Below are positions 41,341 through 53,690 of a stretch of DNA of 64,000 nucleotides, in pieces. The stretch's first letter is position 1, and each line of letters starts with the position of its first letter. The position numbers and the translations under genes were made by a program. The stretch comes from Cladopsammia gracilis (lineage: Eukaryota > Cnidaria > Anthozoa > Scleractinia > Dendrophylliidae), in the NCBI GenBank assembly GCA_022457155.1, contig JAJGOT010000598.1, forward strand, positions 124,001 through 188,000, given 5' to 3'. The notes beneath the pieces were generated by a model. It was not told where the DNA came from. It did no database searches and saw only the letters and a list, made by a program, of their open reading frames with translations.

Positions 41341-42578
41341 ACTGGTGGTTATCCTGTGTAAATATTTTCAATTATTATCAATTATATTATTATTACCCTG
41401 AACTGGTTGCTGGTGACTTGGTCCTCTGGGAACCGACCCAGGGGGACAGGGCCTTACATCCATAGATCTGCTCTAGCGGGACACAGGTCTTAAAACCCGT
41501 GGCAAAGACCAGCCGACATAGCGGAAAGTAACTGAGTTTGGCGTGCTATTATAGCCCGAGGAGACTCGACTTGATTGAATTAGTGTTTCCAATTTCTGAA
41601 CGTCACGGAATCAAGACTGTTCCAAAACTATAAAGTACGCAGACTCCAATGCGCATTTCGGCAGTTCACGTTCTCTGCCTCGCTCGCTTCTTCGCATTCG
41701 ATACGATACAATCATTGCATATGCCTCAAAGGCGCGGCATTTCGGTTTAGTAACTTCTAAGCATGATTTTTACATCCTACATCTTCACTTTTTGTTACCA
41801 TGCACCTTTGACATATGTTAAAGATGACAAAGACTGTCTTAATAATAATAATAATAATAATAATAATCATAATAATAATAATAATAATACATGAATTTCT
41901 ATAGCGCTTATTACTAAAGCTCAATGGCGCTTTACAATGTATATATATAAATTAAAAATTAAAAATTAAAAAATCAACTAATTCTTATAATAAAGTACAA
42001 TTGTCTTGTAAAAGTGAGAAAATCAACCTAATTCTCAAAATAAAACACATTTGTCTTGCTAAAAATAGCAAAAACTTGTCAAAATATATAACTTAAGTAT
42101 AAAATCGTATATATTCTTAACCTAAATCAAAAGCTTCTCTAAAAAGTAGTGTTTTGAATTTTTATTTTATTTTAGTCTACCAAGTCTTTGACAAGGCCGG
42201 GTGTCAATGGTGGCAAAGCCCGCCTTTCATTGAAGTCAAAGTTAGTGCACCTTTGATGCTGTGCATCTTTGACGCTTATCAAAAGTATACTAAAGGTGCT
42301 GTCAAATGCTGCTTTGTCTTGTACAAAGGTATCTTTGATTCGCCTGTGACGTGCATCAAATTTCTAGGCCTGTGTCTCGCAATTTTGTCACACCATTGAT
42401 GGAAATCAAGGTGTTCGTGCACGAAACATCTTCGTATCTTCCTCGCTAATCTTCGGACGTCTTCGGCAATCTTCGGCAAATACCACCGAAATCATTAAAA
42501 TGACCTTCGGACAATCATCGGAAATGTTCGTAACATCTTTGGTAAATTGTCGAGAAATTGATCACAAACTTGCAACTA
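41341..42578. other. Microsatellite and CTTCGG-rich sequence, no gene
   Basis: (AAT)n at 41842-41888. From about 42425 to 42545 the text repeats CTTCGG/CATCGG-like words, and the same words resume at 43163 after the Tigger-like insertion, showing the insertion split one older repeat. Confidence 0.55.
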
Positions 42579-43161
42579 CAGTCGAACCCCGCTACTTCGA
42601 GCTCGGTTAATTCGAATTCCCCGTTATTTCGAAATCAGATCGAATTCCCTTGGATTTACCCTTATGTTTTCAGTCATTTACTATCAGCTATTTCGAACTC
42701 GGCTATTTCGAACTCCCCGCTATTTCGAACTGATCCTTCTTTCCCTATACCTAAAATCAACCCCGTTATTTCGAACTTGTCAAGAACAGAATACATCAGA
42801 GCACAGCTGGAAACTTATTGCCTTTTATTTGAATTCATATTACGTAGTTAGTGACTTGACAATGCTTGATTTACGTGCACTGTCCCATTATCGCTAAGAA
42901 ATTCCAGCTGTTGTGGATCACACATTAGGTATTCAATAACAAAACAACAGAACATTCAAAGATTTTTCGTAGCAACAGCATCTGCTGATTTATTTGACAT
43001 ATAATCATCGTTATTTAATTAACGTCTCTTTGCATACTGTATTTCATTAAAAGTGATTCATTGTTTACGAATTTTACGCTACACCCCGGTTATTTCGAAA
43101 CCCCGCTATTTCGAAGTTTTTTTCATTTCCCCTGGGACTTCGAAATAGCGGGGTTCGACTG
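42579..43161. mobile_element. 583 bp Tigger/pogo-like MITE
   Basis: Ends CAGTCGAACCCCGCTACTTC and, mirrored, GAAATAGCGGGGTTCGACTG; TA precedes the left end and TG (probably mutated TA) follows the right. The interior repeats CCCCGYTATTTCGAA several times. CAGTCGAACCCCGCT-type ends are known from Tigger-like elements. No transposase is present. Confidence 0.85.
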
Positions 43162-43604
43162 TGGCATTATAAAAATATCCGAAAATTGTCAAAGAACTGT
43201 CGGAAATCTTCGGAAGACCTTCCAAGTTATAAAGTCATGAATACTCATGACTTGATTTTACTTTGTTTTCACATGAGGCAAAAGGCTCATGGGATATCTC
43301 ACGGTACACCACTCCAATCCATCGCACAACTATCATTTTCCAGTGCTAGAAGGCAAATGGATTACACAAGACCGCGAAAAAAGCGTTATAACATTGCATT
43401 ATGAGACAATGGACCCTTTCAAGACCGATGCCAAACGCTATTTTTCTCTCAGGTGAATACTCACAAATTCTATCTCACGATATATCATTTTAAAGCTGTT
43501 GATGAGTGTATTTCTTACATTACTAATAGCAGCAACTGTAAAATCTAGCTATAAAGGAATTTATGACTTTGTAGAAATGAGTAAATATAGATAAGATCGC
43601 ACTA

Positions 43605-43835
43605 GCATGGACACCCGGAGGCAAGCGCAGGAGGGGACGGCCAAGAGAGACGTGGCAGAAAACCGTCAATATAGGGAGGATACAGCTAAGATTTAGAACC
43701 TAAAGAGAAGCAGACTGCAGCCAGAGACCATCAGAAAAACAAGAAGGAGGAGAATTGATGGCCCTATTCTCCACCAGAATAGAGATGTTTGATGATGATG
43801 ATGATGATGATGTTGATGATGATGATGATGATGAT
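43605..43835 (+). pseudogene. 3' end of RTE-like retrotransposon with GAT tail
   Basis: Open stretch WTPGGKRRRGRPRETWQKTV followed by a stop near 43698, then (GATGAT)n at 43788-43835. The G-R-P-x-x-T-W motif close to the end and a trinucleotide tail are typical of RTE-type elements. Severely 5'-truncated. Confidence 0.65.
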
Positions 43836-43848
43836 GAGAGAGAGAGAG

Positions 43849-43893
<45 letters not shown>

Positions 43894-44665
43894 CGCCTGT
43901 AACTGCGCGAGCACATACACGCAACACGCGCACGATAATTTTTAAGTACATATTGTAGCCACTTACATGCTTCATAATTACGCTGATTAGAAAAGTCTGT
44001 TTTTAATTACTAATGCTCTTTTGTCTCGTAAAAAGTTTTATTTGTAGAGAATTACAGGAAATTATTTATTGAAGACAGATGGCTCCTTATGAAAAAAATG
44101 GGTCTCAAGTCTATCAACAATCCACCGCTTTACACACAAGGCAACTTAACAGGTAAGTCTTGGAAAACCTGTGGAATTTTTACGATTAAGAAAGAAAAAG
44201 TGACAGTGCGGTTTTCAAGTGAGTATCGAAAGTAATTTTACTGTTGATTTGTGAACATCTTGCACTACTTTCTCAACTAATCAGAGGTACAACAAAAACC
44301 AATCGTGACTTGCCTGCACACATTTCCCGCGCTTGCCGTCGGCTACATGTATTTACTTCCAGCTCTGATTGGTTCATTGGATTGTCTGCTTCTCTTTTCA
44401 TTGGTCATAGTAGTTACTTTTGTTTTGGTTTCACGATGATAGAGTAAAAAACGCGCTACGATACCAGCTTAATAAATAGACTTGGACCGCAACACTCGAG
44501 TGAAAATAAGGTTCTAACTAACATTTACCAATTGCAATGTTAATCTCACAGTTTTGCATTGTTTCAATCTTGCAGTTTTCATTGATGCCAAGAACCTATT
44601 GGACTGGATATGCTGACAAATCCGCTACAAGGGAAAGCCAATGGCAAGAAACTAATTGCAGCTAG
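43835..44665. repeat. Duplicated block, copy 1, with exon-like pieces
   Basis: It matches 44700-45440 in order. Shared parts include CTGTAACTGCGCG, ATAGCCACTTACATGCTTCAT-like text, ATGGGTCTCAAGTCTATCAA with ACAATCCACCGCTT, then AACAG|GTAAGTCTT, and at the end CTTGCAG|TT... CTAATTGCAGCTAG|GT. Donor and acceptor consensus at the same places suggests two small exons per block, with short open frames only. Confidence 0.6.
43850..43892. repeat. (GT)n microsatellite
   Basis: About 20 GT units after a short GA run. Confidence 0.95.
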
Positions 44666-44699
44666 GTAAGTAATTGAAAAATTATACGTCCTTTTTTTT

Positions 44700-45440
44700 C
44701 TTTCGTGTATGTGTGAAAGAGAGAGAGAAAGACACTGTGTGTGCGCGAGGCCTGTAACTGCGCGGGCACATGCACGCAACACGCACGAGGATAATTTTTA
44801 AGCACATGTTATAGCCACTTACATGCTTCATAATTACATCGATTAGAAATGTCTGTTTTATAGTACTAATGCTCTTTTTTCTCGTAAAAGTTGTAGTTGT
44901 TAAGAATCCAGGTGATTATTGATTGAAGACGGGAGGCTCTTTATGAAGAAAATGGGTCTCAAGTCTATCAACAATCCACCGCTTAACACACAAGGCAACT
45001 TACTAACAGGTAAGTCTTAGAAAACCTGTGGAATTTTTACAATTAAGAAAGGAAAAGTGATAGTGCGGTTTTCAAGTGAGTATCGAAAGGAATTTTGCTT
45101 TTGCTTTGGTTTTGTAGTGCTGCGCTTTGTGATTGGCTAAAATATCTCACGCCAATTTTTCAACCAATCAGAGGTGAAAGCCAAACCAATTCTGACTTGT
45201 CTGCACGCGTTTCGAGCTCTGTTTGGTTCATTGGATTGTTTCCCTTATTTTGTAAATGCTTTGGTTTTCGTTTTACGACACTCGAATGAAACCGCTCTTC
45301 GATATAAGATTAATATTATTTTTACCAATTGCGATGTTAATCTTACAGTTTTGCATCGTTAAATCTTGCAGTTCTCAGGGATGCTAGGAGACTGGAGATG
45401 GTGATACTAAGATGCGAGATACTAATTGCAGCTAGGTATG
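44700..45440. repeat. Duplicated block, copy 2
   Basis: Second copy of the block, offset about 0.86 kb and roughly 85% identical by eye, with the same exon-like boundaries (TAACAG|GTAAGTC near 45009 and CAGCTAG|GTATGC near 45437). Confidence 0.6.
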
Positions 45441-47069
45441 CATATACGCGCTAGGTATTTCTAATTTATTCATTCCAGCCCATCACAGAAAAAAGTTTAT
45501 CTCTAGCTGGGATAAACAAAATAGAGAATCGGCAGTTGGTGAGAGTTAGCTGGCTTCCTAGGGTATTAATAAAGGCACATGCATATAATTCACGAAATGA
45601 AGCTTAATTTTCTTTTCCCGCAAGAGGATTCCAACATATTTATGCTCATTTATCAGTTGTCATTGCCATGGAAACACAACATCAAGAGAATGGCTATCTT
45701 GCGGAAATGGATATGGACATCATATTTGTGAAGGAAAAAACATAGGGTCACTGAGACGGTTTTCCTAATATCACAGAATTTCGTACATTTAGCTATTAAA
45801 CTACATTGCTATAAGATATGTTTCCCTAAAACGAATATGTGAAAGTTAGCGTTTGTGTCTCACAATTTGCGAAGTTTTAGAAAACTTCACCGAAAGAAAC
45901 GCGAGAAAATCTATTATAAATTCTGCCTTTTTGCTTTTCTGATGTCACAAAATGGATAGTTAACACAGTATTGTTATATGTTATAGGTTGATTTCTGAGG
46001 GGAGTGTGTAGGGAAGCCTTTAAACAGCAATGATCGTGATTACATACATGCAATTTGCTGATCACTTCAAAAGGTGAGGAGAGCTCAACTTAATGATGTT
46101 GCCTTAGAGTATGGAGAATTTATTATTATCTGCATTTCTGTATTAGACTGGGGTTTGCACCATGACGGAAAGGAAAAGGAACCCAGGGATAGCTGATGAC
46201 AAGAGATGTATCACAGGTAAGTCTTGAGATCATCATACAGCTGCTCGAACATGTCTTTGCTTATTTTTGAAAGTGATTCAAAGCCATGAGTGTCGCCGGC
46301 TTCTTCTCGTTTGGTTTGAAATCGGTCATGATGGCAATTCTCGAGAGCTGGCTCAAATTGAAACTGGTGTTGAAAGTTGTTGTTCATAGTTTTCTCTCGT
46401 TTGGCCCTCGCCTGAGATTTTTATGAGAGTTTTGCAGTAAGCAACTTCTTAATCATGTGCAATAAGTATAAAGTTTATGGGGAGCATTTTAAAATTATTG
46501 TGCTCGTTCGCTCATCCACCTACTGCGAGCATATTCAGACCCGTTAGTTAAATGAAGATATCTCAGGCAAGCATTTACCACTTTTAAAATCACTTATATA
46601 CATGCTACTCGTACGTTTTAAATCTCGTCTGACTGGAATGAATATAATCACTGAGACTTAAACCTCGGACGTGCAACGAGATATGACGTCAGAAATGGCA
46701 TAAGGTTAAGCCATTTTTGAATACAAATGCGTGTTTTTCCCCTTTTTTGGTGAAAAAAAAACACATATAAATTGCTACCAAAAGCATCAAACTGTTTAAT
46801 TGTATGTTATTTTGCAACTTAAGCAAAACATATTTTCAATTTCCGCATTTTTCCGATAAATTTGAATTTTTAGTAAAATCAGTTTTGGATGACGTCAGGG
46901 ACCCCAGCAGGGCCACAACCCATAATATTTACCTTGTCATCACAGGCTATCTATAAGGGTTAAGCCTAAAGAATACCGTTCAGAAGGACGTCGGACACCT
47001 TATTGAAACTTATATAACGGAGTAGCAGTTTATATAGTTAAATTTAGGCCTGAATAACTCGAGAAGCTA
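45441..47069. other. Mostly unassigned; one exon-like piece and an inverted-repeat arm
   Basis: 46148-46217, between TGTATTAG and CACAG|GTAAGTC, resembles an exon and partly matches 52467-52530. 46951-47025 (GACGTCGGACACCTTATT core) is the left member of an inverted pair whose partner is 52211-52285. Confidence 0.4.
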
Positions 47070-47344
47070 CAATAGGCGACAAAAATAGTTGACACACTCT
47101 ATAACAAAAACGGTTTTCGTGACATATTTATCACTGTATCTTTCCTTTTATTACACTCTGCCGCATTAACCCCCGTCCCCCCATCCAATGTTGTAGGCTT
47201 GTAGCGACAGACCTGACGAAACGATACACAACATTGTCTGGGGGGGAGGGGGTGGGGAATTAGGGGGGTGGGGCTGAAATGTCTCTCGTCCCGAACAAAA
47301 TGGGGTTCAAAATGACAATGTGTCAACAATATTGTCGCCTATTG
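47070..47344. mobile_element. Element A, copy 1 (275 bp TIR element)
   Basis: Ends CAATAGGCGACAA and its mirror, followed inward by GTTGACAC/GTGTCAAC. TA precedes the left end. Contains an inner palindrome ACAACATTG with CCCCCC/GGGGGG arms and no real ORF. Confidence 0.8.
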
Positions 47345-48733
47345 TCTGAAGTACGAAATGTGCTATTTCTTCCCAAAAGTGCGAGGAAATTAATCGGTTA
47401 TTACAAATATTAATCTGCACTGTCCGATGTTTTGATTCATGCGAACGGCGTTAATAGCTGATTAATTACATTCTAATTGCAGCCGTTTATCGAATTTTAT
47501 GGTGATGTTATAATAGTCTTAAGCACGTGAATAAAGCGAGGCAAAATGGTCTTCGCTGGTAAAATTGACGAAGAAACTCGTGCCTTTGGGTGCATTGCAC
47601 GAAAATACAAAGGGTTAAGACTGAAGTAAATGATCGACGAATGATACGTTTGAAGGTCTTCAGAAAATCAGATTTTAAAAAGTCTGAAAGAGAGCTAATG
47701 TAACAAAGTCCACCACAAGAATGAGCGACCAGGCCGGCCAAGAAAGTTGAGTCCCCGTGTAGAGCAGCCATTCCTTCGACAGATTTTCTCTTTAAGGAAA
47801 GAAGAGGGGAATTTTACCGTAAAGCGAACAATGGAAGAGGCCGCCTTAAAAATTTACCAAAGTTTCTTGCAGACTGAGTACAACGCTGTAACACAGCGTG
47901 ACACGCGCGCGTGACATATCAAATTACTGTCACTTGATGTGGCATTTACAAGAAATTCTTATTCATTTCTCGCATAATTCATGTATCAAACCCGAATTTA
48001 GAACATGAAATATGTTCAATCTTTCATTCTCTTATAAAATCAGCCCTTAAAAGGGGAAATATGTGTCTATCTTTTGAAATGCCACGCTTTACCACAATTA
48101 ACCACGATTTACCATGGTAAACAATAGAATATTACTAAAGCAGTTTTTTATTTCAACATGGTAAAGCGTGGTAAAGCGTGGTAAATTGTGGTAAATCGTG
48201 GTTATTCGAGACATCTTCTTTACTGCTTTCTTGTTTAAGGAAATTTTGCACAAGAAGACATTTCTTTTGCTGTTATTGCGAAAGTTCAACATGAAACCGA
48301 AAGATCTTCAAAAGAACCGTTATCATTTCAGTTTCCTTTCCGTTAAGAAAGCCGTTCCGTAATAAACACAATGGTGTTCTTGCCACTTGCAAAAAAGAGA
48401 AGGAATTCGCAAGTCCATGTTATCTTTTATCTTGTTTGAAAAATGCTAATAAATTCAGTTACATGCAACTGGCAACTAAGCAACACATCTGCTGCGCATA
48501 TACCATATAGTTACGTATCTGTTTCTCGCTTTGACATTAGTGAGGCTCTTGACGCATTTGCGTGTTTTACTTATAACACTGCGAATTTCATTTCTACAAA
48601 TAATCCTCAAATTTGGTCATCTATGAAAGTCTGTTGTGTGATATAGCAGAAAGTCCCCAAAATAATAATTTAAGCAAGAGACAGCGTCTTTGCCTTACCA
48701 TGAATGTCTAAATAACAATTTTTGTATATCGGA
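47345..48733. repeat. Unit B, copy 1 (1,389 bp)
   Basis: It runs from TCTGAAGTACGAAATG to TTGTATATCGGA. Near 48082-48205 it holds a hairpin-forming cluster of GTGGTAAAGCGTGGTAAA words and their mirror TTTACCACAATTAACCACG. The short ORFs are identical in all copies but resemble no family. Confidence 0.9.
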
Positions 48734-49008
48734 CAATAGGCGACAAAAATAGTTGACACACTCTATAACAAAAACGGTTTTCGTGACATATTTATCACTG
48801 TATCTTTCCTTTTATTACACTCTGCCGCATTAACCCCCGTCCCCCCATCCAATGTTGTAGGCTTGTAGCGACAGACCTGACGAAACGATACACAACATTG
48901 TCTGGGGGGGAGGGGGTGGGGAATTAGGGGGGTGGGGCTGAAATGTCTCTCGTCCCGAACAAAATGGGGTTCAAAATGACAATGTGTCAACAATATTGTC
49001 GCCTATTG
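48734..49008. mobile_element. Element A, copy 2
   Basis: Appears identical to copy 1. Here the left neighbour is unit B (CGGA), not TA. Confidence 0.8.
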
Positions 49009-50400
49009 TCTGAAGTACGAAATGTGCTATTTCTTCCCAAAAGTGCGAGGAAATTAATCGGTTATTACAAATATTAATCTGCACTGTCCGATGTTTTGAT
49101 TCATGCGAACGGCGTTAATAGCTGATTAATTACATTCTAATTGCAGCCGTTTATCGAATTTTATGGTGATGTTATAATAGTCTTAAGCACGTGAATAAAG
49201 CGAGGCAAAATGGTCTTCGCTGGTAAAATTGACGAAGAAACTCGTGCCTTTGGGTGCATTGCACGAAAATACAAAGGGTTAAGACTGAAGTAAATGATCG
49301 ACGAATGATACGTTTGAAGGTCTTCAGAAAATCAGATTTTAAAAAGTCTGAAAGAGAGCTAATGTAACAAAGTCCACCACAAGAATGAGCGACCAGGCCG
49401 GCCAAGAAAGTTGAGTCCCCGTGTAGAGCAGCCATTCCTTCGACAGATTTTCTCTTTAAGGAAAGAAGAGGGGAATTTTACCGTAAAGCGAACAATGGAA
49501 GAGGCCGCCTTAAAAATTTACCAAAGTTTCTTGCAGACTGAGTACAACGCTGTAACACAGCGTGACACGCGCGCGTGACATATCAAATTACTGTCACTTG
49601 ATGTGGCATTTACAAGAAATTCTTATTCATTTCTCGCATAATTCATGTATCAAACCCGAATTTAGAACATGAAATATGTTCAATCTTTCATTCTCTTATA
49701 AAATCAGCCCTTAAAAGGGGAAATATGTGTCTATCTTTTGAAATGCCACGCTTTACCACAATTAACCACGATTTACCATGGTAAACAATAGAATATTACT
49801 AAAGCAGTTTTTTATTTCAACATGGTAAAGCGTGGTAAAGCGTGGTAAATTGTGGTAAATCGTGGTTATTCGAGACATCTTCTTTACTGCTTTCTTGTTT
49901 AAGGAAATTTTGCACAAGAAGACATTTCTTTTGCTGTTATTGCGAAAGTTCAACATGAAACCGAAAGATCTTCAAAAGAACCGTTATCATTTCAGTTTCC
50001 TTTCCGTTAAGAAAGCCGTTCCGTAATAAACACAATGGTGTTCTTGCCACTTGCAAAAAAGAGAAGGAATTCGCAAGTCCATGTTATCTTTTATCTTGTT
50101 TGAAAAATGCTAATAAATTCAGTTACATGCAACTGGCAACTAAGCAACACATCTGCTGCGCATATACCATATAGTTACGTATCTGTTTCTCGCTTTGACA
50201 TTAGTGAGGCTCTTGACGCATTTGCGTGTTTTACTTATAACACTGCGAATTTCATTTCTACAAATAATCCTCAAATTTGGTCATCTATGAAAGTCTGTTG
50301 TGTGATATAGCAGAAAGTCCCCAAAATAATAATTTAAGCAAGAGACAGCGTCTTTGCCTTACCATGAATGTCTAAATAACAATTTTTGTATATCGGACTG
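49009..50400. repeat. Unit B, copy 2
   Basis: Appears identical to copy 1 and is followed directly by copy 3 through CGGACTGTCTGAAG, with no element A between. Confidence 0.9.
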
Positions 50401-51789
50401 TCTGAAGTACGAAATGTGCTATTTCTTCCCAAAAGTGCGAGGAAATTAATCGGTTATTACAAATATTAATCTGCACTGTCCGATGTTTTGATTCATGCGA
50501 ACGGCGTTAATAGCTGATTAATTACATTCTAATTGCAGCCGTTTATCGAATTTTATGGTGATGTTATAATAGTCTTAAGCACGTGAATAAAGCGAGGCAA
50601 AATGGTCTTCGCTGGTAAAATTGACGAAGAAACTCGTGCCTTTGGGTGCATTGCACGAAAATACAAAGGGTTAAGACTGAAGTAAATGATCGACGAATGA
50701 TACGTTTGAAGGTCTTCAGAAAATCAGATTTTAAAAAGTCTGAAAGAGAGCTAATGTAACAAAGTCCACCACAAGAATGAGCGACCAGGCCGGCCAAGAA
50801 AGTTGAGTCCCCGTGTAGAGCAGCCATTCCTTCGACAGATTTTCTCTTTAAGGAAAGAAGAGGGGAATTTTACCGTAAAGCGAACAATGGAAGAGGCCGC
50901 CTTAAAAATTTACCAAAGTTTCTTGCAGACTGAGTACAACGCTGTAACACAGCGTGACACGCGCGCGTGACATATCAAATTACTGTCACTTGATGTGGCA
51001 TTTACAAGAAATTCTTATTCATTTCTCGCATAATTCATGTATCAAACCCGAATTTAGAACATGAAATATGTTCAATCTTTCATTCTCTTATAAAATCAGC
51101 CCTTAAAAGGGGAAATATGTGTCTATCTTTTGAAATGCCACGCTTTACCACAATTAACCACGATTTACCATGGTAAACAATAGAATATTACTAAAGCAGT
51201 TTTTTATTTCAACATGGTAAAGCGTGGTAAAGCGTGGTAAATTGTGGTAAATCGTGGTTATTCGAGACATCTTCTTTACTGCTTTCTTGTTTAAGGAAAT
51301 TTTGCACAAGAAGACATTTCTTTTGCTGTTATTGCGAAAGTTCAACATGAAACCGAAAGATCTTCAAAAGAACCGTTATCATTTCAGTTTCCTTTCCGTT
51401 AAGAAAGCCGTTCCGTAATAAACACAATGGTGTTCTTGCCACTTGCAAAAAAGAGAAGGAATTCGCAAGTCCATGTTATCTTTTATCTTGTTTGAAAAAT
51501 GCTAATAAATTCAGTTACATGCAACTGGCAACTAAGCAACACATCTGCTGCGCATATACCATATAGTTACGTATCTGTTTCTCGCTTTGACATTAGTGAG
51601 GCTCTTGACGCATTTGCGTGTTTTACTTATAACACTGCGAATTTCATTTCTACAAATAATCCTCAAATTTGGTCATCTATGAAAGTCTGTTGTGTGATAT
51701 AGCAGAAAGTCCCCAAAATAATAATTTAAGCAAGAGACAGCGTCTTTGCCTTACCATGAATGTCTAAATAACAATTTTTGTATATCGGA
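50401..51789. repeat. Unit B, copy 3
   Basis: Third apparently identical copy, ending at the last element A. Confidence 0.9.
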
Positions 51790-52064
51790 CAATAGGCGAC
51801 AAAAATAGTTGACACACTCTATAACAAAAACGGTTTTCGTGACATATTTATCACTGTATCTTTCCTTTTATTACACTCTGCCGCATTAACCCCCGTCCCC
51901 CCATCCAATGTTGTAGGCTTGTAGCGACAGACCTGACGAAACGATACACAACATTGTCTGGGGGGGAGGGGGTGGGGAATTAGGGGGGTGGGGCTGAAAT
52001 GTCTCTCGTCCCGAACAAAATGGGGTTCAAAATGACAATGTGTCAACAATATTGTCGCCTATTG
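51790..52064. mobile_element. Element A, copy 3
   Basis: Right end CGCCTATTG followed by TA, as expected for the outer edge of a TA-target insertion. Confidence 0.8.
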
Positions 52065-52200
52065 TAGGTGGTACAGTGGTACAGTGGTATGGAAGGCTAT
52101 CTAAGCCTAAGCCTAGCTGAGATCACAGGTTCAATCCTGAGTGGGGGATTTTAGATTTTCTTTTTTACACTTAAAAATTTATTGAAAATAAAATTCTAAG
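52065..52200 (+). mobile_element. Probable tRNA-derived SINE
   Basis: A-box-like TGGTACAGTGGTATGG and a B box GGTTCAATCC (near 52128) about 40 bp apart, followed by an A/T-rich tail. It cannot fold into a full tRNA. Confidence 0.5.
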
Positions 52201-53494
52201 TGTCGACATTACGTTATATAAGTCTTAATAAGGTGTCCGACGTCCCTCCAAACGATATTCTTCAGGCACAACCATCTATAAGTCGTAAAATATTTCCGAA
52301 ATATTGCAACATCGCAACAATCCTTCCCTTGTACCACGGTGGGGGTATATGTTTGCGTGTACGTCCGAGAGTTCAAGGAAACTCTCGTCTGATTCTTATT
52401 CTTTAGCACACGTTGACTCCCGATCTTGTTTGGACTGGCTTAATACACAGTTCTTTTTCACTTCAGGTTATACAGAAGAGAAAGAAGGATCCAAGGGAGA
52501 CTATTGACGCGAAACAAATCGCATCACAGGTACATCTCCGGGATCATAATAATTTAAGCACTTGTTTTTTCGTGTGCGTTCACGTGTGGAGCTTCCTCGT
52601 GGTCGCGTTAAAACTTGGGCCTCTGTGTTTCGCTTCTGGCTCACCTTACTTTTGGAGAAAAGAGAAACTGGTCATAGTCTTTTTGTGTTTACGCTCAAAC
52701 CCTTGGCATTAAATTATCCACAACCATAAACTATAAAATTGGGTGCAGGAGTAGTGCTCTGATCCGGGTAGTAAGTCCCTATGTAGATACGTGAGGCTGC
52801 CCCGAAGAATTGGAATTTGAGCTGTTTTCGTTTGAAATTGGGTGTACACTTTCACAATGATGGTCTGCAGGGTTCACACTATTCCTGGAAAACTTCCCGA
52901 ATTTTATACACATATCATACTTAATGTTTTAACCATTAAGCTGTGAAAATTGCGAGTTTCTTGGTTGGGGATTATATTCTTTTTGTACCCTGCAAAACTC
53001 TGGAATTCCGTTATCTCTCAGTATTTCGAACCCAAGATTTTGTTTTTTCTTTTTAATCTTAAAATTGGGTATAGAATTTTTACATTGTGCATTCAAATTG
53101 GAAATGGTAAGGCATAACACGAAAGTAGTAAAATATCTGTCTATATGTGTCTTGATTAGATTTTTCTCTCCGTACACTTGCACAATTTGGTTTCTCTTGC
53201 TCGGCTACTATTCAATTTGATTCTTGGGGTCGGGGTTTCCCCTATTGCCATTCAGGTAAAACAAAACCAAAGGGAACTTCCATAATAAGTGCCGGAAGTG
53301 ATCCACGCTCATTTTAGGGGTTGAAATTCGTGTTTGCACAAGTAGAAGGTTAGCCACCGATCGAGTACCTTTGGGAAACAATGCCCATAAAAACACAATT
53401 CTGGTACCTTGTGTGGGTTTAAATAAAAAAAACTTTATTTAAACTCGGATTAAGAGTAGCTCGAAAGAGCTAATATCTCCGAGTATACAAATTG
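52201..53494. other. Inverted-repeat arm and unassigned sequence
   Basis: 52211-52285 is the partner of 46951-47025. 52467-52530, between CTTCAG and CACAG|GTACATC, is exon-like. No gene can be supported. Confidence 0.4.
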
Positions 53495-53690
53495 AACATA
53501 ATAAATTATTTAAAAATCCCAACTGGGAGGAGGCAGACCAGTTGGTTATTTTACAAGCGTGGTCGAAGAGTTGAACTCGGGTTTGCCGTGAAACAATTCC
53601 AGCTAGTGGTCAGAGCGGGTCTTGAACCCGGGACCTCCGGATTTCAAGTCCGACGCCCTAACCACTCGACCACGCTGCCTCCTCCTCCTC
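53495..53690 (-). mobile_element. tRNA-derived SINE with Ser-like head
   Basis: On the minus strand the head (53690 to about 53606) reads GTGGTCGAGTGGTTAGGGCG, an anticodon-like GGACTTGAAATCC (TGA) and a B box GGGTTCAAGACCC. It is followed by a body with CTAGCTGGAATTG and CAACTGGTCTGCCTCC. The acceptor stem does not pair, so it is not a working tRNA. This head and body are familiar from coral SINEs. Confidence 0.8.

Noticed and set aside
47099..52049. Repeated 64-87 residue ORFs
   Set aside because: They recur only because the DNA units are identical; no domain, no start context and partly overlapping palindromes.
53606..53684. Functional tRNA-Ser(TGA) gene
   Set aside because: The acceptor stem does not pair and a SINE body follows directly.
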